Of a stretch of DNA of 64,000 nt, positions 1 through 9,485 are shown piece by piece. The number at the start of each line of letters is the position of its first letter. The stretch's first letter is position 1. Made by a program: the position numbers and the translations under genes. The DNA lies in the NCBI GenBank assembly GCA_050949175.1, contig JBMNFG010000010.1:276302-340301 (forward strand), written 5' to 3'. The notes under the pieces are model-generated. The model searched no databases, had not been told where the DNA came from, and worked only from the letters and a program-made list of their open reading frames with translations. The DNA is from UBA4971 sp900019985 (lineage in GTDB: Bacteria; Bacillota; SHA-98; UBA4971).

Positions 1-304
1 CTACAGAATGGGCCCCCTGCGCCAACGCTCCGTACTCTTTTTGAATAAACTCATCTCCGGCAATGGCATTCATTGGTGTTGCTGCACCTATGGAGAGGCC
101 TTCCCCATTCCCGTACTCTATTCCGTTGATTCCTTCGATTGGCTTGAGGTCTATCACTGTCTTCGGCTTCAGTTTTCTGTCATGGATAAGAACAAACAGA
201 TCTGTTCCGCCTGCGAGGAACCTGCCGGCAGCCCCTGCTTCAGCGGCAAGCCTAACAGCATCCTCACGAGTTTCGGCACGTACATAATCGAAAGGTAACA
301 GCAC
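1..304 (-). CDS. Molybdopterin dehydrogenase FAD-binding subunit (CoxM/XdhB type), N-terminal part
   Basis: This is the N-terminal 101 codons of a gene that runs off the left edge. The start is a GTG at 304-302 with GGGAGG 7 nt upstream. The protein begins LLPFDYVRAET and carries FLAGGTDLFVLIHDRK at about residues 33-48, which matches the FAD-pyrophosphate loop (AGGTDL) of the medium subunit of xanthine dehydrogenase/CO dehydrogenase-type hydroxylases. GLSIGAATPMNAI follows, the usual second FAD segment. In this family the subunit carries FAD and passes electrons between the [2Fe-2S] subunit and NAD+ or another acceptor. The other subunits should lie outside the window. The substrate cannot be told from this fragment. 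Confidence 0.85.
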   Translation of the reverse strand, partial: MLLPFDYVRAETREDAVRLAAEAGAAGRFLAGGTDLFVLIHDRKLKPKTVIDLKPIEGINGIEYGNGEGLSIGAATPMNAIAGDEFIQKEYGALAQGAHSV

Positions 305-548
305 CGGTCGCCCTCCCTTCAACATGTCCCTGCGGCCTTGTAAATCGTGCCTGCAGTGGCATTTTAGTCACAATATGCCTTGTTTCGAATTTCTTGAGCC
401 CGGTTTGGATACCCTTCGTAAAATTACACAAAATCTTCCATAACGAAGTATGCAATCATCACAATATACAGATTTCTTCAGGTAAAAAGCAGTTTTCTGG
501 AGTTTCTGACCGGTGTGGTTTAAAGAGAGGTTGCCAGAAATGAAAACA

Positions 549-568
549 GGCGGGACCGGAATCCCGCC
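549..568 (-). terminator. Rho-independent terminator after lpdA
   Basis: A 7-bp GGCGGGA/TCCCGCC stem with a 6-nt loop lies 35 nt beyond the lpdA stop. Read on the minus strand it is followed by TGTTTTCATTT. The rest of the 305-602 gap shows no gene, and no convincing promoter for the FAD subunit was found in it. Confidence 0.75.
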
Positions 569-602
569 AAAACCGGTATACACCGTTATTGAAGATCAAC
601 TC

Positions 603-1982
603 TTACACATGTATTGCCATGCCATACGCAGCCTCAGCTGCTTCCACCAGTGACTCGGCAAGTGTAGGGTGGGCGTGCATTGTATCTGTAAACTCTCCCA
701 GCGTCATACGGGTTCGCACCGCCAGCGTAGGCTCAGCAATAAGGTCTGTTGCATTCGGACCGACAATGTGGACGCCAAGGATTACGTCGGTGACTGCATC
801 AGCGATAACCTTGACGAACCCATCAGCCTGCCCCATGGCTAATGCCTTACCGCTGGCTCTGAAAGGAAATGTCCCTATCTTGACATCAAGGCTTCGCTCT
901 TTTGCCTGAGCTTCATTTATTCCGACGCTTGCCACCTCAGGTACGGTGAATATTGCACTTGGAACTGCGTCGTAATTCATACGACGCTCCTCTCCTGCAA
1001 TGTTATGGACAGCAGTTATCCCTTCGTACGATGCAACATGGGCCAGCATGACAGTACCGACGACATCGCCGATAGCATATGTATTCTCGATGTTTGTCTC
1101 CATTTTGTCGTTAACCACGATTTCGCCGCGCGCTGTCACCTCTACCCCTAACTTCTCCAGGCCAATCCCTTCGGAGTTAGCTTTCCGTCCCACGGACAAT
1201 AAGGCTTTCTCTGCTACAAGCTCCTCGCCTGAATCAAGGGCTGCTACAACTCCACCGTTTACCTGGCTAATCTTTTCGATTCTCACGCCACACTTAACGC
1301 CAACGCCTTCTTTTTTCAGAGAAGCCATGATAGCTTGAGAGATATCCGGATCCTCCATCGGGAGTACAGTAGGCATGATATCGACAACAGTCACTTTACT
1401 TCCGAGGCTTGAGAATATGAAAGCCAGCTCGCATCCGATGACACCGCCTCCGACAACAAGGAGGGATTCAGGGACATCTGAAAAATCCAATGCTTCATCG
1501 CTGGTAATGACAGTGCTTCCGTTATAACCGAAGGTCGGGAATACCAAAGGCCTTGACCCTGTTGCAATTATTGTGTTTCTTGCCTGTATCTCCACAGACT
1601 CATTTTGTGAATCCACTACAATCCTTCCGGGTGCAACAAGCCGGCCTGTCCCGTTTATGACATTGACTTTAGCCCTCTTCAGGAGAAAACCTACACCTGC
1701 TCTAAGACGCGAGACCACCTTGTTTTTCCTGGCTATCATCTTGTGGAAATCCACTGACACTTCTTTTGCTTCTACCCCGAATTCCCCCAACCTCTTGGCA
1801 AGGGAGTAAGCTTCCATACTCGAAATCAGTGATTTTGTGGGAATACAGCCTCTGTTGAGACACGTGCCGCCAAGTTGATCCTTCTCGATGAGGCACACAC
1901 TCTGCCCCAGTTGAGAAGCTCTAATTGCCGCAACGTATCCTCCGGGCCCTCCTCCAAGCACAGCAACGTCATATTCAAACAC
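603..1982 (-). CDS. lpdA: Dihydrolipoyl dehydrogenase (E3)
   Basis: Flavoprotein that reoxidises dihydrolipoyl groups of 2-oxoacid dehydrogenase complexes or of the glycine cleavage H protein, giving NADH. The 459-residue protein has full family length. It shows the FAD Rossmann motif GGGPGG (10-15), the redox pair in GGTCLNRGC (C41 and C46), the NAD motif GGGVIGCE near residue 176, and the C-terminal interface motif HAHPTLAE whose His (about 438) and Glu form the acid-base dyad. The start is GTG with AAGGAG 9 nt upstream. No E1 or E2 gene is next to it, so its partner complex is unknown; glycine cleavage is a common use in anaerobes, but that is inference. A hairpin terminator follows. Confidence 0.93.
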   Translation of the reverse strand: MFEYDVAVLGGGPGGYVAAIRASQLGQSVCLIEKDQLGGTCLNRGCIPTKSLISSMEAYSLAKRLGEFGVEAKEVSVDFHKMIARKNKVVSRLRAGVGFLLKRAKVNVINGTGRLVAPGRIVVDSQNESVEIQARNTIIATGSRPLVFPTFGYNGSTVITSDEALDFSDVPESLLVVGGGVIGCELAFIFSSLGSKVTVVDIMPTVLPMEDPDISQAIMASLKKEGVGVKCGVRIEKISQVNGGVVAALDSGEELVAEKALLSVGRKANSEGIGLEKLGVEVTARGEIVVNDKMETNIENTYAIGDVVGTVMLAHVASYEGITAVHNIAGEERRMNYDAVPSAIFTVPEVASVGINEAQAKERSLDVKIGTFPFRASGKALAMGQADGFVKVIADAVTDVILGVHIVGPNATDLIAEPTLAVRTRMTLGEFTDTMHAHPTLAESLVEAAEAAYGMAIHV

Positions 1983-2021
1983 AGAGCCACACTCCTTCTC
2001 TCCGTTCTTCCCTTAATCTCT

Positions 2022-3170
2022 CTACGTTCTGGACAGGTAAATCCGCGGAACCCGCCTGCTTATTCCACAAAGGATTTCATGGGCCACTGTACCGGCTCTC
2101 TCTGCGACGTCCTCTGCTGTAATCTCTTCATCTCCTTGCATTCCGATGATAATGACTTCATCTTCTGTGTCAACTTCGAAGTCTCCTGTAGATATCATGC
2201 ATTCATCCATGCATACTCTCCCGACTACAGGAAACCTCTTGCCTCTTATGAGAACCTCTCCGCGGTTGGAAAGGGAACGAGGAAAACCGTCAGCGTATCC
2301 AATGGGAATAGTTGCGATTGTACAGTCGTTCTCTGTTGTGTAAGTAGCACCGTATCCTATGGAGGTTCCTCCGGGACATCTCTTGACGAAACCTACCTTT
2401 GTCTTAAGGGACAGAGCAGGTGTGATATCCAGCTCTCTCCTGAGCTTTCTCGCTCTTTCTCCGTGAACCGGAGTCAGCCCGTACATGAAGATCCCTGTTC
2501 TCACCAGATCAAACCTGGCTTCGGTCACGGTCAATGCTGCCATACTGTTGGCTGCATGGTAGTACTGGGCCTCAATTCCGCTGCGCCTGAGTGCGGAAAT
2601 AATGTCATTAAAGCAGGAAAGCTGCCTGTCCAGAAAAGACCTGTCTTCATCCTCTGCAGTTGCAAAGTGTGTAAAGATACCTTCGATTTCTATGTTAGGC
2701 AGCATGGAAATGCGCTTTACAAAGCTTACTGTCTGGGCAGGGGTTACGCCTATACGCCCCATGCCTGTATCGACTTTTACATGGCACTTTGCCTTCTTTC
2801 CTTCTTTTACGGCAGCATTGGACAACGCCTCGGCAAACTCGTACGTAGCAGTCGCACATGCCAGGTTGTAACGCAAGGCTACCTGAGCCTGGGCAGGAAA
2901 TAATTGAGCCAAAACTAAAATAGGAGCAATGATGCCTGATCTCCTGAGAGCTATACCTTCTTCTACCAGGGCCACCCCTAGCCAGGTCGCCCCATTATTC
3001 AGCACTGTTCGCGCTATAGGTATCGCTCCGTGCCCATAGGCGTCTGCTTTGACGACTCCCAGGATCTCGCAATCAGGCCCTACGGCCTTACGTATAGCCT
3101 GCATGTTTCGGGTTATACATGCAAGATCGATTTCAGCTATGGTTGGCCTGTCTCTCGGGACATCCCGCAT
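2022..3170 (-). CDS. alr: Alanine racemase
   Basis: PLP enzyme that interconverts L- and D-alanine and supplies D-Ala for peptidoglycan. The 382-residue protein has the fold-type III barrel with the PLP-binding lysine in VVKADAYGHG (K41). The second catalytic tyrosine lies in SIGYGATY, and the C-terminal beta-domain motif GRVCMDECMI is present. The start overlaps the end of nnr by 38 nt and has an AGAGG 8 nt upstream. This tight overlap with nnr, acpS and glmM gives a cell-wall/cofactor operon. The pairing of alr with acpS and nnr is common in Bacillota. Confidence 0.95.
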   Translation of the reverse strand: MRDVPRDRPTIAEIDLACITRNMQAIRKAVGPDCEILGVVKADAYGHGAIPIARTVLNNGATWLGVALVEEGIALRRSGIIAPILVLAQLFPAQAQVALRYNLACATATYEFAEALSNAAVKEGKKAKCHVKVDTGMGRIGVTPAQTVSFVKRISMLPNIEIEGIFTHFATAEDEDRSFLDRQLSCFNDIISALRRSGIEAQYYHAANSMAALTVTEARFDLVRTGIFMYGLTPVHGERARKLRRELDITPALSLKTKVGFVKRCPGGTSIGYGATYTTENDCTIATIPIGYADGFPRSLSNRGEVLIRGKRFPVVGRVCMDECMISTGDFEVDTEDEVIIIGMQGDEEITAEDVAERAGTVAHEILCGISRRVPRIYLSRT

Positions 3171-4731
3171 TCTTCTCGCCTCTTTCCCCGGTCAATCTAA
3201 GCAATGCCTCCGGGACGCTTCCCAGGATGTCCGTGGCTGTCATACCCATCTCGCCATATCTGGAAGACGCAATGTCTCCGGCCAGTCCGTGCACATAAAC
3301 ACCTAATACAGACGCTTCCAGGGGCCTTATTCCTTGGGCAAGGAGACCTGCAATAATCCCTGTAAGCACATCTCCGCTTCCCGCTGTCGCCATTCCCGAG
3401 TTTCCAGTTGTGTTAATATAGGCGACTCCTGACGGGTCAGCGATTATCGTGCGAGCACCTTTCAGGACCACGATCTTTCCCCACTGAGCCGCAACCCTAA
3501 GAGCTATGTTAAGCCTGTCCAGTTTAATCTCTTGTACAGAAAGGCCTGTAAGTCTTGCCATCTCGCCGGGATGTGGAGTAAGTACAATCGGGGCTTTCGC
3601 AGCTTTCAGTGTGCCGGGATCCTGGGCAATAGCATTTATCCCGTCTGCATCTACCACTGTTGGAACAGATGTAGTCATTACCATATTCCTAACCAACTGA
3701 GCAGTCTCACTGTGAGTGGACAATCCAGGCCCAATAGCCAATGCGCCTGCACCGCGGGTAATGCCATCGAGAAGAGGCTGGGCTTGCAGGCTTATACTCC
3801 CGGATTCAGTTTCAGGGAGGCCACGGGTCATAACCTCAGTCAGTTTTGAATTCATAACACTATGTAGACTGATAGGCACACCGAGGATTACAACTCCCGC
3901 GCCTGACTTCAGCGCTGCATTGCCGGTAAGAGCTGCAGCTCCTGACATATTCGATGACCCGGCAATCACCAGGACCTTCCCGAACGTACCTTTATGAGAG
4001 TCCCGGGTCCTGACAGGAATCCAAGTCCTGATCTCATCAGCAGTGGACAGATTTAACTTAAACGCCTCATCCACCAGGAGAGATCTGGGTATTCCGATAT
4101 CAGCGACGATTAATTCACCGACGTAAGCTGCACCGGGATAAAGGAGCAGCCCTACTTTGGGAAGGCCGAAAGTCACTGTATGAGTAGCTTTGACACAGCT
4201 TGAACTCACCTTGCCTGTTGTGGAATCTAATCCGGAAGGAACATCAACTGCTACAACAGGCCTGCCTGACTCGTTAATGGTGTCCAGAACACGGCAGACA
4301 TATCCTTCAACCTCTCCCTTAAACCCTGTGCCGAAAACAGCGTCAACTATCAAGTCGGACATGGACATCGCAACCCTTGCAGTCGGAAGCCCGTCTCGGC
4401 TTAGTTCTTCTACGTCCATTCCCATACCTTGAAGGATATCTAAATTGATCTTGGCATCGCCTTGAACCTGGCCTTTCTCGCCCAGGAGAAAAGTCTTCAC
4501 TCTGAACCCTGAGTTTGCAAGGTGCCTTGCGATGACAAAACCGTCTCCTCCGTTATTCCCCTTACCCGCAAATATGCATACACGCGGGTTTTCTAGATGC
4601 CGAAGAAGATCCTTAATCGTTTCAGATACAGCCCGGCCTGCATTCTCCATGAGAACGACACCGGGAATGCCCACTACTTCAATGGCACGCCTGTCTATCT
4701 CCCGCATTTCATCGGCAGTTACAATCTTCAA
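3133..4731 (-). CDS. nnr: Bifunctional NAD(P)H-hydrate epimerase / ADP-dependent NAD(P)H-hydrate dehydratase
   Basis: Repairs hydrated NAD(P)H. The N-terminal epimerase (YjeF_N, about 1-215) converts R- to S-NAD(P)HX, and the C-terminal ribokinase-like domain (about 230-500) dehydrates the S form using ADP. Seen motifs are GKGNNGGDGFV in the epimerase, and LTPHPGEMARL and GSGDVLTGI in the dehydratase. The start chosen is the TTG at 4731 (LKIVTADEMREID), because GGAGGTGG lies 5 nt upstream inside the end of acpS. A longer reading from 4758 has no such site. The gene overlaps acpS by 23 nt and alr by 38 nt, which implies translational coupling. Confidence 0.93.
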   Translation of the reverse strand: MKIVTADEMREIDRRAIEVVGIPGVVLMENAGRAVSETIKDLLRHLENPRVCIFAGKGNNGGDGFVIARHLANSGFRVKTFLLGEKGQVQGDAKINLDILQGMGMDVEELSRDGLPTARVAMSMSDLIVDAVFGTGFKGEVEGYVCRVLDTINESGRPVVAVDVPSGLDSTTGKVSSSCVKATHTVTFGLPKVGLLLYPGAAYVGELIVADIGIPRSLLVDEAFKLNLSTADEIRTWIPVRTRDSHKGTFGKVLVIAGSSNMSGAAALTGNAALKSGAGVVILGVPISLHSVMNSKLTEVMTRGLPETESGSISLQAQPLLDGITRGAGALAIGPGLSTHSETAQLVRNMVMTTSVPTVVDADGINAIAQDPGTLKAAKAPIVLTPHPGEMARLTGLSVQEIKLDRLNIALRVAAQWGKIVVLKGARTIIADPSGVAYINTTGNSGMATAGSGDVLTGIIAGLLAQGIRPLEASVLGVYVHGLAGDIASSRYGEMGMTATDILGSVPEALLRLTGERGEKNAGCPERQANHS

Positions 4732-5134
4732 ACTTTCCACCTCCGACTGCGACTGCAAAAGCTACAGCAAGGGTATCTGTGTGCGATATGCTTATCAAAA
4801 CAGTGCTTACACCCAGTTCCCTGGCAAGGGTTTCCGCTCTGCCGGACAACTGCACATAAGGCTTTCCGGAAGGTTCTTTTCTAATCTCGATTTCATTCCA
4901 CCCGATTCCCGATATTCCTTGTCCAAGAGCCTTTGACACAGCCTCCTTGGCAGCAAACCTCCCAGCCAGCTTCTCATAGTGTCCCCCTTTTCCGGCATCC
5001 ATCTCGATATCTGTAAACACCCGCCCGTGGAGCCTATCCCCTTTACGCTCCATCAGCCGGCGGATTCTGCTGACTTCGATAACGTCAACTCCGATACCGA
5101 TTATTTGCCAACCTGAGCAGGCCAAAGGCAACAT
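4709..5134 (-). CDS. acpS: Holo-[acyl-carrier-protein] synthase
   Basis: Transfers the 4'-phosphopantetheine arm of CoA to the serine of acyl carrier protein. The 141-residue protein has the two signature segments: GIGVDVIEVSRI near the N terminus (metal-binding Asp) and RFAAKEAVSKALG (catalytic Glu/Lys). A C-terminal ISISHTDTLAVAFAV strand matches the family. The ATG follows directly on the glmM stop codon with no strong ribosome-binding site, so translation is probably coupled to glmM. The C terminus overlaps the start of nnr. The N-terminal extension MLPLACSGWQ is slightly longer than usual, and a later start is possible. Confidence 0.93.
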   Translation of the reverse strand: MLPLACSGWQIIGIGVDVIEVSRIRRLMERKGDRLHGRVFTDIEMDAGKGGHYEKLAGRFAAKEAVSKALGQGISGIGWNEIEIRKEPSGKPYVQLSGRAETLARELGVSTVLISISHTDTLAVAFAVAVGGGKFEDCNCR

Positions 5135-6505
5135 CTATCCCAACTCTTTCTCTATGATACTGGCTACCTTAGAGACAACCTCTCTTACCATGGATTCATC
5201 AGGCCCTTCGCCGAGGACTCTGATTAATGACTCTGTCCCTGACGGCCGTACGAAGATCCGTCCGTCTTCACCCATGGTTTCTTTTGCCCATTCAATTACC
5301 TCATTTATTACAGAGCTGGAAAACAAGCCTTCCTTGTCTCGGACATTGACGTTCACCAAGACTTGCGGGTACACATCCATGCACGAAGCCAGTTCAGACA
5401 GGCTCGCGCCTGTCCTCTTAAGAACCGAAAGGAGGGCAAGGGCTGTGATCAGCCCGTCACCTGTGGTATTGCGATCCAAGAAAATTATATGCCCTGACTG
5501 TTCGCCGCCGAGGATGACGCCTTGTTTCCTCATCTCTTCCAGGACATATCTGTCTCCGTTCTTGGTGATTACAACATTGCCGCCTTCACGGGCAAAGGTC
5601 TTTGATAATCCTAAGTTGCTGTACACAGTAGCAACAATAGAGTCTTTCGGAAGCATTCCGCGCCTTAACAGATCCAAACCGCAGATGGCCATAATATGAT
5701 CACCGTCAACGAGATTGCCCTTCTCATCCACTGCAATCAACCTGTCAGCATCTCCGTCATGGGCAAGCCCTACATCGGCATGGACTTCCACGACGGTTTT
5801 AGCGAGGGTTTCAGGGCAAGTGGAACCACATCCGGCGTTAATATTACGGCCGTCAGGCTCATTGTGAATCGCTGTCACAGAGGCTCCAAGGTCCTCCAGC
5901 AGTCGCGGAGTATACCGCGAGGCAGCACCGTTTGCACAGTCTACAACTACCTTCAATCCTTCCAGTCCGACATCAAGTGTGCTCTTTGCGTACTCCAGAT
6001 ATCTTTCTCCGGCATGGTGCGACCTTGAAACCTTTCCGACACTGTCCCCTACCGGCCTTGAAAACGCGTCATTCAGATTCAGAGACAGCTGCCCTCGCTC
6101 ATCAAATATGATATGTTCCTCTATTTCCAGCTCCTCTTCGTCTGACAGTTTGAACCCGTCAGCTGAGATGAACTTTATTCCGTTATACTCCATGGGGTTG
6201 TGAGATGCTGAAACAATGATACCTGCATCAGCAGAGAGGTCTCGTACAAGAAACGCCACTCCGGGAGTGGGGATCACACCGACATCCAACGCATGGCCGC
6301 CAACTGACGCAATCCCTGCCATCACTGCTGCTCCCAGCATGTCACCTGAGAGTCGTGTATCCCGTCCTACGATAACCTTAGGCGGCCTGCCGAATTTCTG
6401 TCCAATAACCCCTGCTCCGACACGCCCCAAGACAAAAGCTAACTCAGGGGAGAGGAAAGTGTTAGCAATCCCTCGAACCCCATCCGTCCCGAACAACCTC
6501 GCCAT
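5135..6505 (-). CDS. glmM: Phosphoglucosamine mutase
   Basis: Converts glucosamine-6-phosphate to glucosamine-1-phosphate on the path to UDP-GlcNAc. The 456-residue protein shows the phospho-serine loop IIVSASHNP (Ser about 101), the metal loop DGDADR near residue 241, the sugar-binding GGEQSGH and the C-terminal phosphate-binding RPSGTESLIRV. The ATG has AGGAGG 8 nt upstream. It sits downstream of cdaA and cdaR as in Bacillus subtilis, where GlmM also binds and inhibits CdaA. The same control is likely here but is inferred from the family. Confidence 0.96.
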   Translation of the reverse strand: MARLFGTDGVRGIANTFLSPELAFVLGRVGAGVIGQKFGRPPKVIVGRDTRLSGDMLGAAVMAGIASVGGHALDVGVIPTPGVAFLVRDLSADAGIIVSASHNPMEYNGIKFISADGFKLSDEEELEIEEHIIFDERGQLSLNLNDAFSRPVGDSVGKVSRSHHAGERYLEYAKSTLDVGLEGLKVVVDCANGAASRYTPRLLEDLGASVTAIHNEPDGRNINAGCGSTCPETLAKTVVEVHADVGLAHDGDADRLIAVDEKGNLVDGDHIMAICGLDLLRRGMLPKDSIVATVYSNLGLSKTFAREGGNVVITKNGDRYVLEEMRKQGVILGGEQSGHIIFLDRNTTGDGLITALALLSVLKRTGASLSELASCMDVYPQVLVNVNVRDKEGLFSSSVINEVIEWAKETMGEDGRIFVRPSGTESLIRVLGEGPDESMVREVVSKVASIIEKELG

Positions 6506-6555
6506 AACCCGTTCCTCCTGATGAATATGAGAATCTTAGGAGATCAATCGCATGT

Positions 6556-7302
6556 CTAGTTAAGAAGTGGTGCTAAGTCAGTATCGGAAGCTTCCGGCTC
6601 CTGGCCTCCGTCCAACTCCTCCCCGTCAAATGGGAGGACCGGCATCTTACGGACAGGCACAAACATGCGGATGGTTTGAGGCTGTATGCTCAAATCTGAC
6701 ACAAGATTGCCTGCCGCGTCAAGCGGGATCACCTTCACGCTCTTGGAAATGGCAGATGTAACCCCTGAGACGTCAATGTGAGCCACAACTTCCCGAATCG
6801 ACTCAACCTGGCTTCTCGGCCCGATAATAGTAACAGAGCTCGGCCATAGTTCCGGCTCAAGCAGAATATTACTTTCTCCCGGATACCCGACTATCCCAGG
6901 CCGTACCTGGAAATCTTCACTGACGATAGCATCTACCTTTACCCCTATTGACGAGGGCGTAACGTCAAGCACCTGGATCCCTTCAGGCGCTGTTACCTGC
7001 ACCCTTACAGCATATTCTCCTTCGCCCCGTCCGTCCACAGACACATAAGCCCGCACCTTCGAACCATCCAACGGCTCCACAAGATATTTAGCGCCACGCA
7101 GTCGTACCTCCACATCTCTTGGCCTTGTTTCAACTGTGAAGTCCGGTGGCAAGCCGTCTACCTCGACATTTGTGGTAATGAAGCGTTCTACGGTGTCAAC
7201 CTGGGTTCGGCTGATCTCTGCACCTGCCACAAACCAAATAACTATGGCTAACAAGACAGCCACGATTTTGAGATAGAGCTCCCTGGGGACCCGCATCTTC
7301 AC
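6556..7302 (-). CDS. cdaR: YbbR-domain protein, CdaA regulator
   Basis: Membrane-anchored regulator of the diadenylate cyclase CdaA. There is a single N-terminal transmembrane helix (LYLKIVAVLLAIVIWFVAGA), followed by an extracytoplasmic part of about 220 residues with YbbR-type repeats (for example EVDGLPPDFTVETRPRDVEVRLRG). The start chosen is the GTG at 7302, which overlaps the cdaA stop in a GTGA arrangement and has AAGGGGG 8 nt upstream. The C-terminal tail is acidic and low in complexity. In Bacillus and Listeria CdaR stimulates or inhibits CdaA by direct contact; the gene order supports the same role. Confidence 0.9.
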   Translation of the reverse strand: MKMRVPRELYLKIVAVLLAIVIWFVAGAEISRTQVDTVERFITTNVEVDGLPPDFTVETRPRDVEVRLRGAKYLVEPLDGSKVRAYVSVDGRGEGEYAVRVQVTAPEGIQVLDVTPSSIGVKVDAIVSEDFQVRPGIVGYPGESNILLEPELWPSSVTIIGPRSQVESIREVVAHIDVSGVTSAISKSVKVIPLDAAGNLVSDLSIQPQTIRMFVPVRKMPVLPFDGEELDGGQEPEASDTDLAPLLN

Positions 7303-8150
7303 ATGACATGCCCCCTTAGCCAAGCAGGAATGCTCTGCCGCAGCCTGTTCCCGTACAGCAATTCTACGAGTTTCTCCCTGAGAGTGCCTTCATCAAGATA
7401 GCGCATTAGCTTTCCGCTGGTTGCCATGGAGATAACTCCGGTTTCTTCCGATACCACAATGGACACTGCATCAGACTGCTCTGACAAGCCCAGAGCTGCA
7501 CGATGCCTGGTTCCAAGTCTCCTGCTGATATTCTGGTTTTCAGAGAGGGGAAGATAACAACCTGCAGCCATTATTCTGTTGCCGCGGATTATCACGGCAC
7601 CGTCATGCAACGGGGAGTTAGGCATGAAAATGTTCAACAAAAGCTCTGTTGAAACCACAGCATCGATTCGCGTTCCTGTCTCCATTAACTCTGCAATGCC
7701 TGTGTCTCGTTCAATAACGATAAGGGCTCCAATCTTATCTCTTGCCAGGAGTGTCGTTGCTTTGGCCACGTTAGAAATCATAGCCAATATGTCCTCTTTC
7801 TCCAGCAAGCCCAGGGGTCCGGTAAACATCCCTCCCCTGCCTATTTGCTCAAGAGCTCTCCGGAGTTCAGGCAAGAACACGATGGGCAAGGCGACAAACA
7901 GCATGGTGATTGTCTTTTGCAAGAGCCAGTTTACTGTGCGCAGCTCCAGCAAATCACTGAGCATTGTGGAGATAAAAATGACAGCGATACCCTTGAGGAG
8001 AGATACAGCCCTTGTTCCCCTGATGATGCCCAGAAGCTTATAGATGACATAAGCCACAATAAGAATATCGATTATTGAGCGCACTGCATTCGTAGCGTTT
8101 ACCCTTGCCAGACTCTCCGTAAGCCTGGCTAACGTGAAGTCAAACGACAT
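7299..8150 (-). CDS. cdaA: Diadenylate cyclase, membrane form
   Basis: Makes cyclic di-AMP from two ATP; this messenger controls potassium, osmolyte and cell-wall balance. The 283-residue protein has three N-terminal membrane segments (about residues 25-100) and a cytoplasmic DAC domain with the signature LHDGAVII and the GTRHRAALG motif, both needed for catalysis. Translation starts at ATG with GGGGGAGG immediately upstream. It heads the run cdaA-cdaR-glmM-acpS-nnr-alr, and a plausible sigmaA promoter lies about 50 nt upstream. Confidence 0.96.
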   Translation of the reverse strand: MSFDFTLARLTESLARVNATNAVRSIIDILIVAYVIYKLLGIIRGTRAVSLLKGIAVIFISTMLSDLLELRTVNWLLQKTITMLFVALPIVFLPELRRALEQIGRGGMFTGPLGLLEKEDILAMISNVAKATTLLARDKIGALIVIERDTGIAELMETGTRIDAVVSTELLLNIFMPNSPLHDGAVIIRGNRIMAAGCYLPLSENQNISRRLGTRHRAALGLSEQSDAVSIVVSEETGVISMATSGKLMRYLDEGTLREKLVELLYGNRLRQSIPAWLRGHVM

Positions 8151-8197
8151 CTGCCTCCCCCTTGGCTCCCCATGGATACAGCCTCTATCACAAATAT

Positions 8198-8226
8198 ATA
8201 CTATACATTAATAGAACCCGATGCAA
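8198..8226 (-). promoter_or_regulatory. Candidate sigmaA promoter for the cdaA operon
   Basis: On the minus strand TTGCAT (8226-8221), a 17-bp spacer and TAGTAT (8203-8198) lie upstream of cdaA. An overlapping TATAGT would leave only 15 bp. This is the only good match in the 126-bp gap. Confidence 0.45.
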
Positions 8227-8276
8227 GGCTGATAGATCATTATTAGCCAGACAAACCCCTGATTCAGGCTAAGATC

Positions 8277-9485
8277 TCAGGCTCCAAATTTGCCCAGCTT
8301 CAGCCCATGGGCAAGTGCCAGCGGCATGGTGCCAAGTGAAGGAAAGACCCCGAGGTCCCCTTTTGCGCATGCAGCTTCACTGAATTCCTCAACCCGTAGC
8401 GGCCTCACCCACTCGGAATGAATAAGGAACGGAACCGGATGCCAGCTGTGTGCCTTCATCTTTGCAGGAGTTGAATGGTCGCCTGTTACGATGAGCACGT
8501 CAGGCTTAAGGCCTAGTATTGACGGAAGGAGGGCGTCAAACTCCTCGATCACTTCGACTTTCCGCTTGAAATCGCCGTCTTCTCCTGAGCTGTCTGTGTC
8601 TTTTACATGGAGGTAGAAGAAATCGTAATTGTCGAATTGAGCCTGAAGCGTTTCCACCTCATCTTTGAGGCTTGGCCCTGTTTCAAGAATCTCCATACCC
8701 ACCAGCCTCGCAAGGCCGCGGTACATGGGATAGCCTGATATAGCTGCAGGGGTCAATTTGAACACTTGAGACATACCGGGTATGTCAGGAAGGCCGGCAA
8801 AACCGCGGAGCAAAACCATGTTTGCAGGATATTCATTCTTCAGTACTTCTCTGACTTTTTCAAGCCATTGATTAACAAGGTTTGCAGTGTAAGCTGCGTC
8901 AGGTGTCCGCGGAGCCGCATCTTTAGGCTTTTCACCGACATGCTGGGGGTCTGTGTCATAAAGCTCGCCGGACAGGCCTTGTCCGCGGAATAGCGCGACA
9001 AAACGGTGGAACTTTCCTGATTCAAGGATCACTTCTACTCCTTCAACATTTATAGAGCGGAGCATTTCCACAAGACGTCGATTCTCTTCAGTTGGAATCC
9101 TCCCTGCACGTCTGTCAGTGATGACCCCGGAAGAGTCATCCACTGTGCAGAAGTTCCCTCGGGCTGCAACGTCAGAGGGCTGTAGCTCCAGCCCGACCCC
9201 AAGAGCTTCCAAAACCCCTCTGCCTATGTCATACCGGAGCGGGTCATATCCGAATAAAGCGAGATGGCTGGGCCCGCTTCCCGGTGTAATGCCAAGAGCA
9301 ACAGGTTCAACTAAACCGCAACTGGAAACAGCCGCCAGTCTATCCAAATTCGGTATGTTTGCCTCTTCCAAAGCAGTTCTGCCAACGCAGGGATGAGGCA
9401 GCCCTCCTATTCCGTCCACAACTACCAGGATAATTTTGGTTTCGGTTTTTTGACTGAGACTTGATACAAGTTCAATGTTGACCAC
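8277..9485 (-). CDS. apgM: 2,3-bisphosphoglycerate-independent phosphoglycerate mutase, archaeal (ApgM) type
   Basis: Interconverts 3- and 2-phosphoglycerate without 2,3-bisphosphoglycerate. It belongs to the short alkaline-phosphatase-superfamily branch (about 400 residues), not the 510-residue GpmI branch. The metal-binding VVDGIGGLP opens the protein, the phospho-serine lies in GSGPSHLALFGYDP, and GDHSTPAKMKAHSWHPVPF supplies the C-terminal metal ligands. The start is GTG with AGGAGGAGG about 10 nt upstream. It is read divergently from the penicillin-binding protein gene. This form is common in archaea and in anaerobic Bacillota. Whether a GpmI exists elsewhere is unknown. Confidence 0.9.
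   Translation of the reverse strand: MVNIELVSSLSQKTETKIILVVVDGIGGLPHPCVGRTALEEANIPNLDRLAAVSSCGLVEPVALGITPGSGPSHLALFGYDPLRYDIGRGVLEALGVGLELQPSDVAARGNFCTVDDSSGVITDRRAGRIPTEENRRLVEMLRSINVEGVEVILESGKFHRFVALFRGQGLSGELYDTDPQHVGEKPKDAAPRTPDAAYTANLVNQWLEKVREVLKNEYPANMVLLRGFAGLPDIPGMSQVFKLTPAAISGYPMYRGLARLVGMEILETGPSLKDEVETLQAQFDNYDFFYLHVKDTDSSGEDGDFKRKVEVIEEFDALLPSILGLKPDVLIVTGDHSTPAKMKAHSWHPVPFLIHSEWVRPLRVEEFSEAACAKGDLGVFPSLGTMPLALAHGLKLGKFGA

Noticed and set aside
1875..2903. 342-codon plus-strand frame opposite lpdA and alr
   Set aside because: Antisense shadow of alr and the start of lpdA; Cys/Ser-rich composition with no recognisable domain.
7845..8078. Plus-strand frames opposite cdaA
   Set aside because: Shadows of a firmly identified gene, without ribosome-binding sites.
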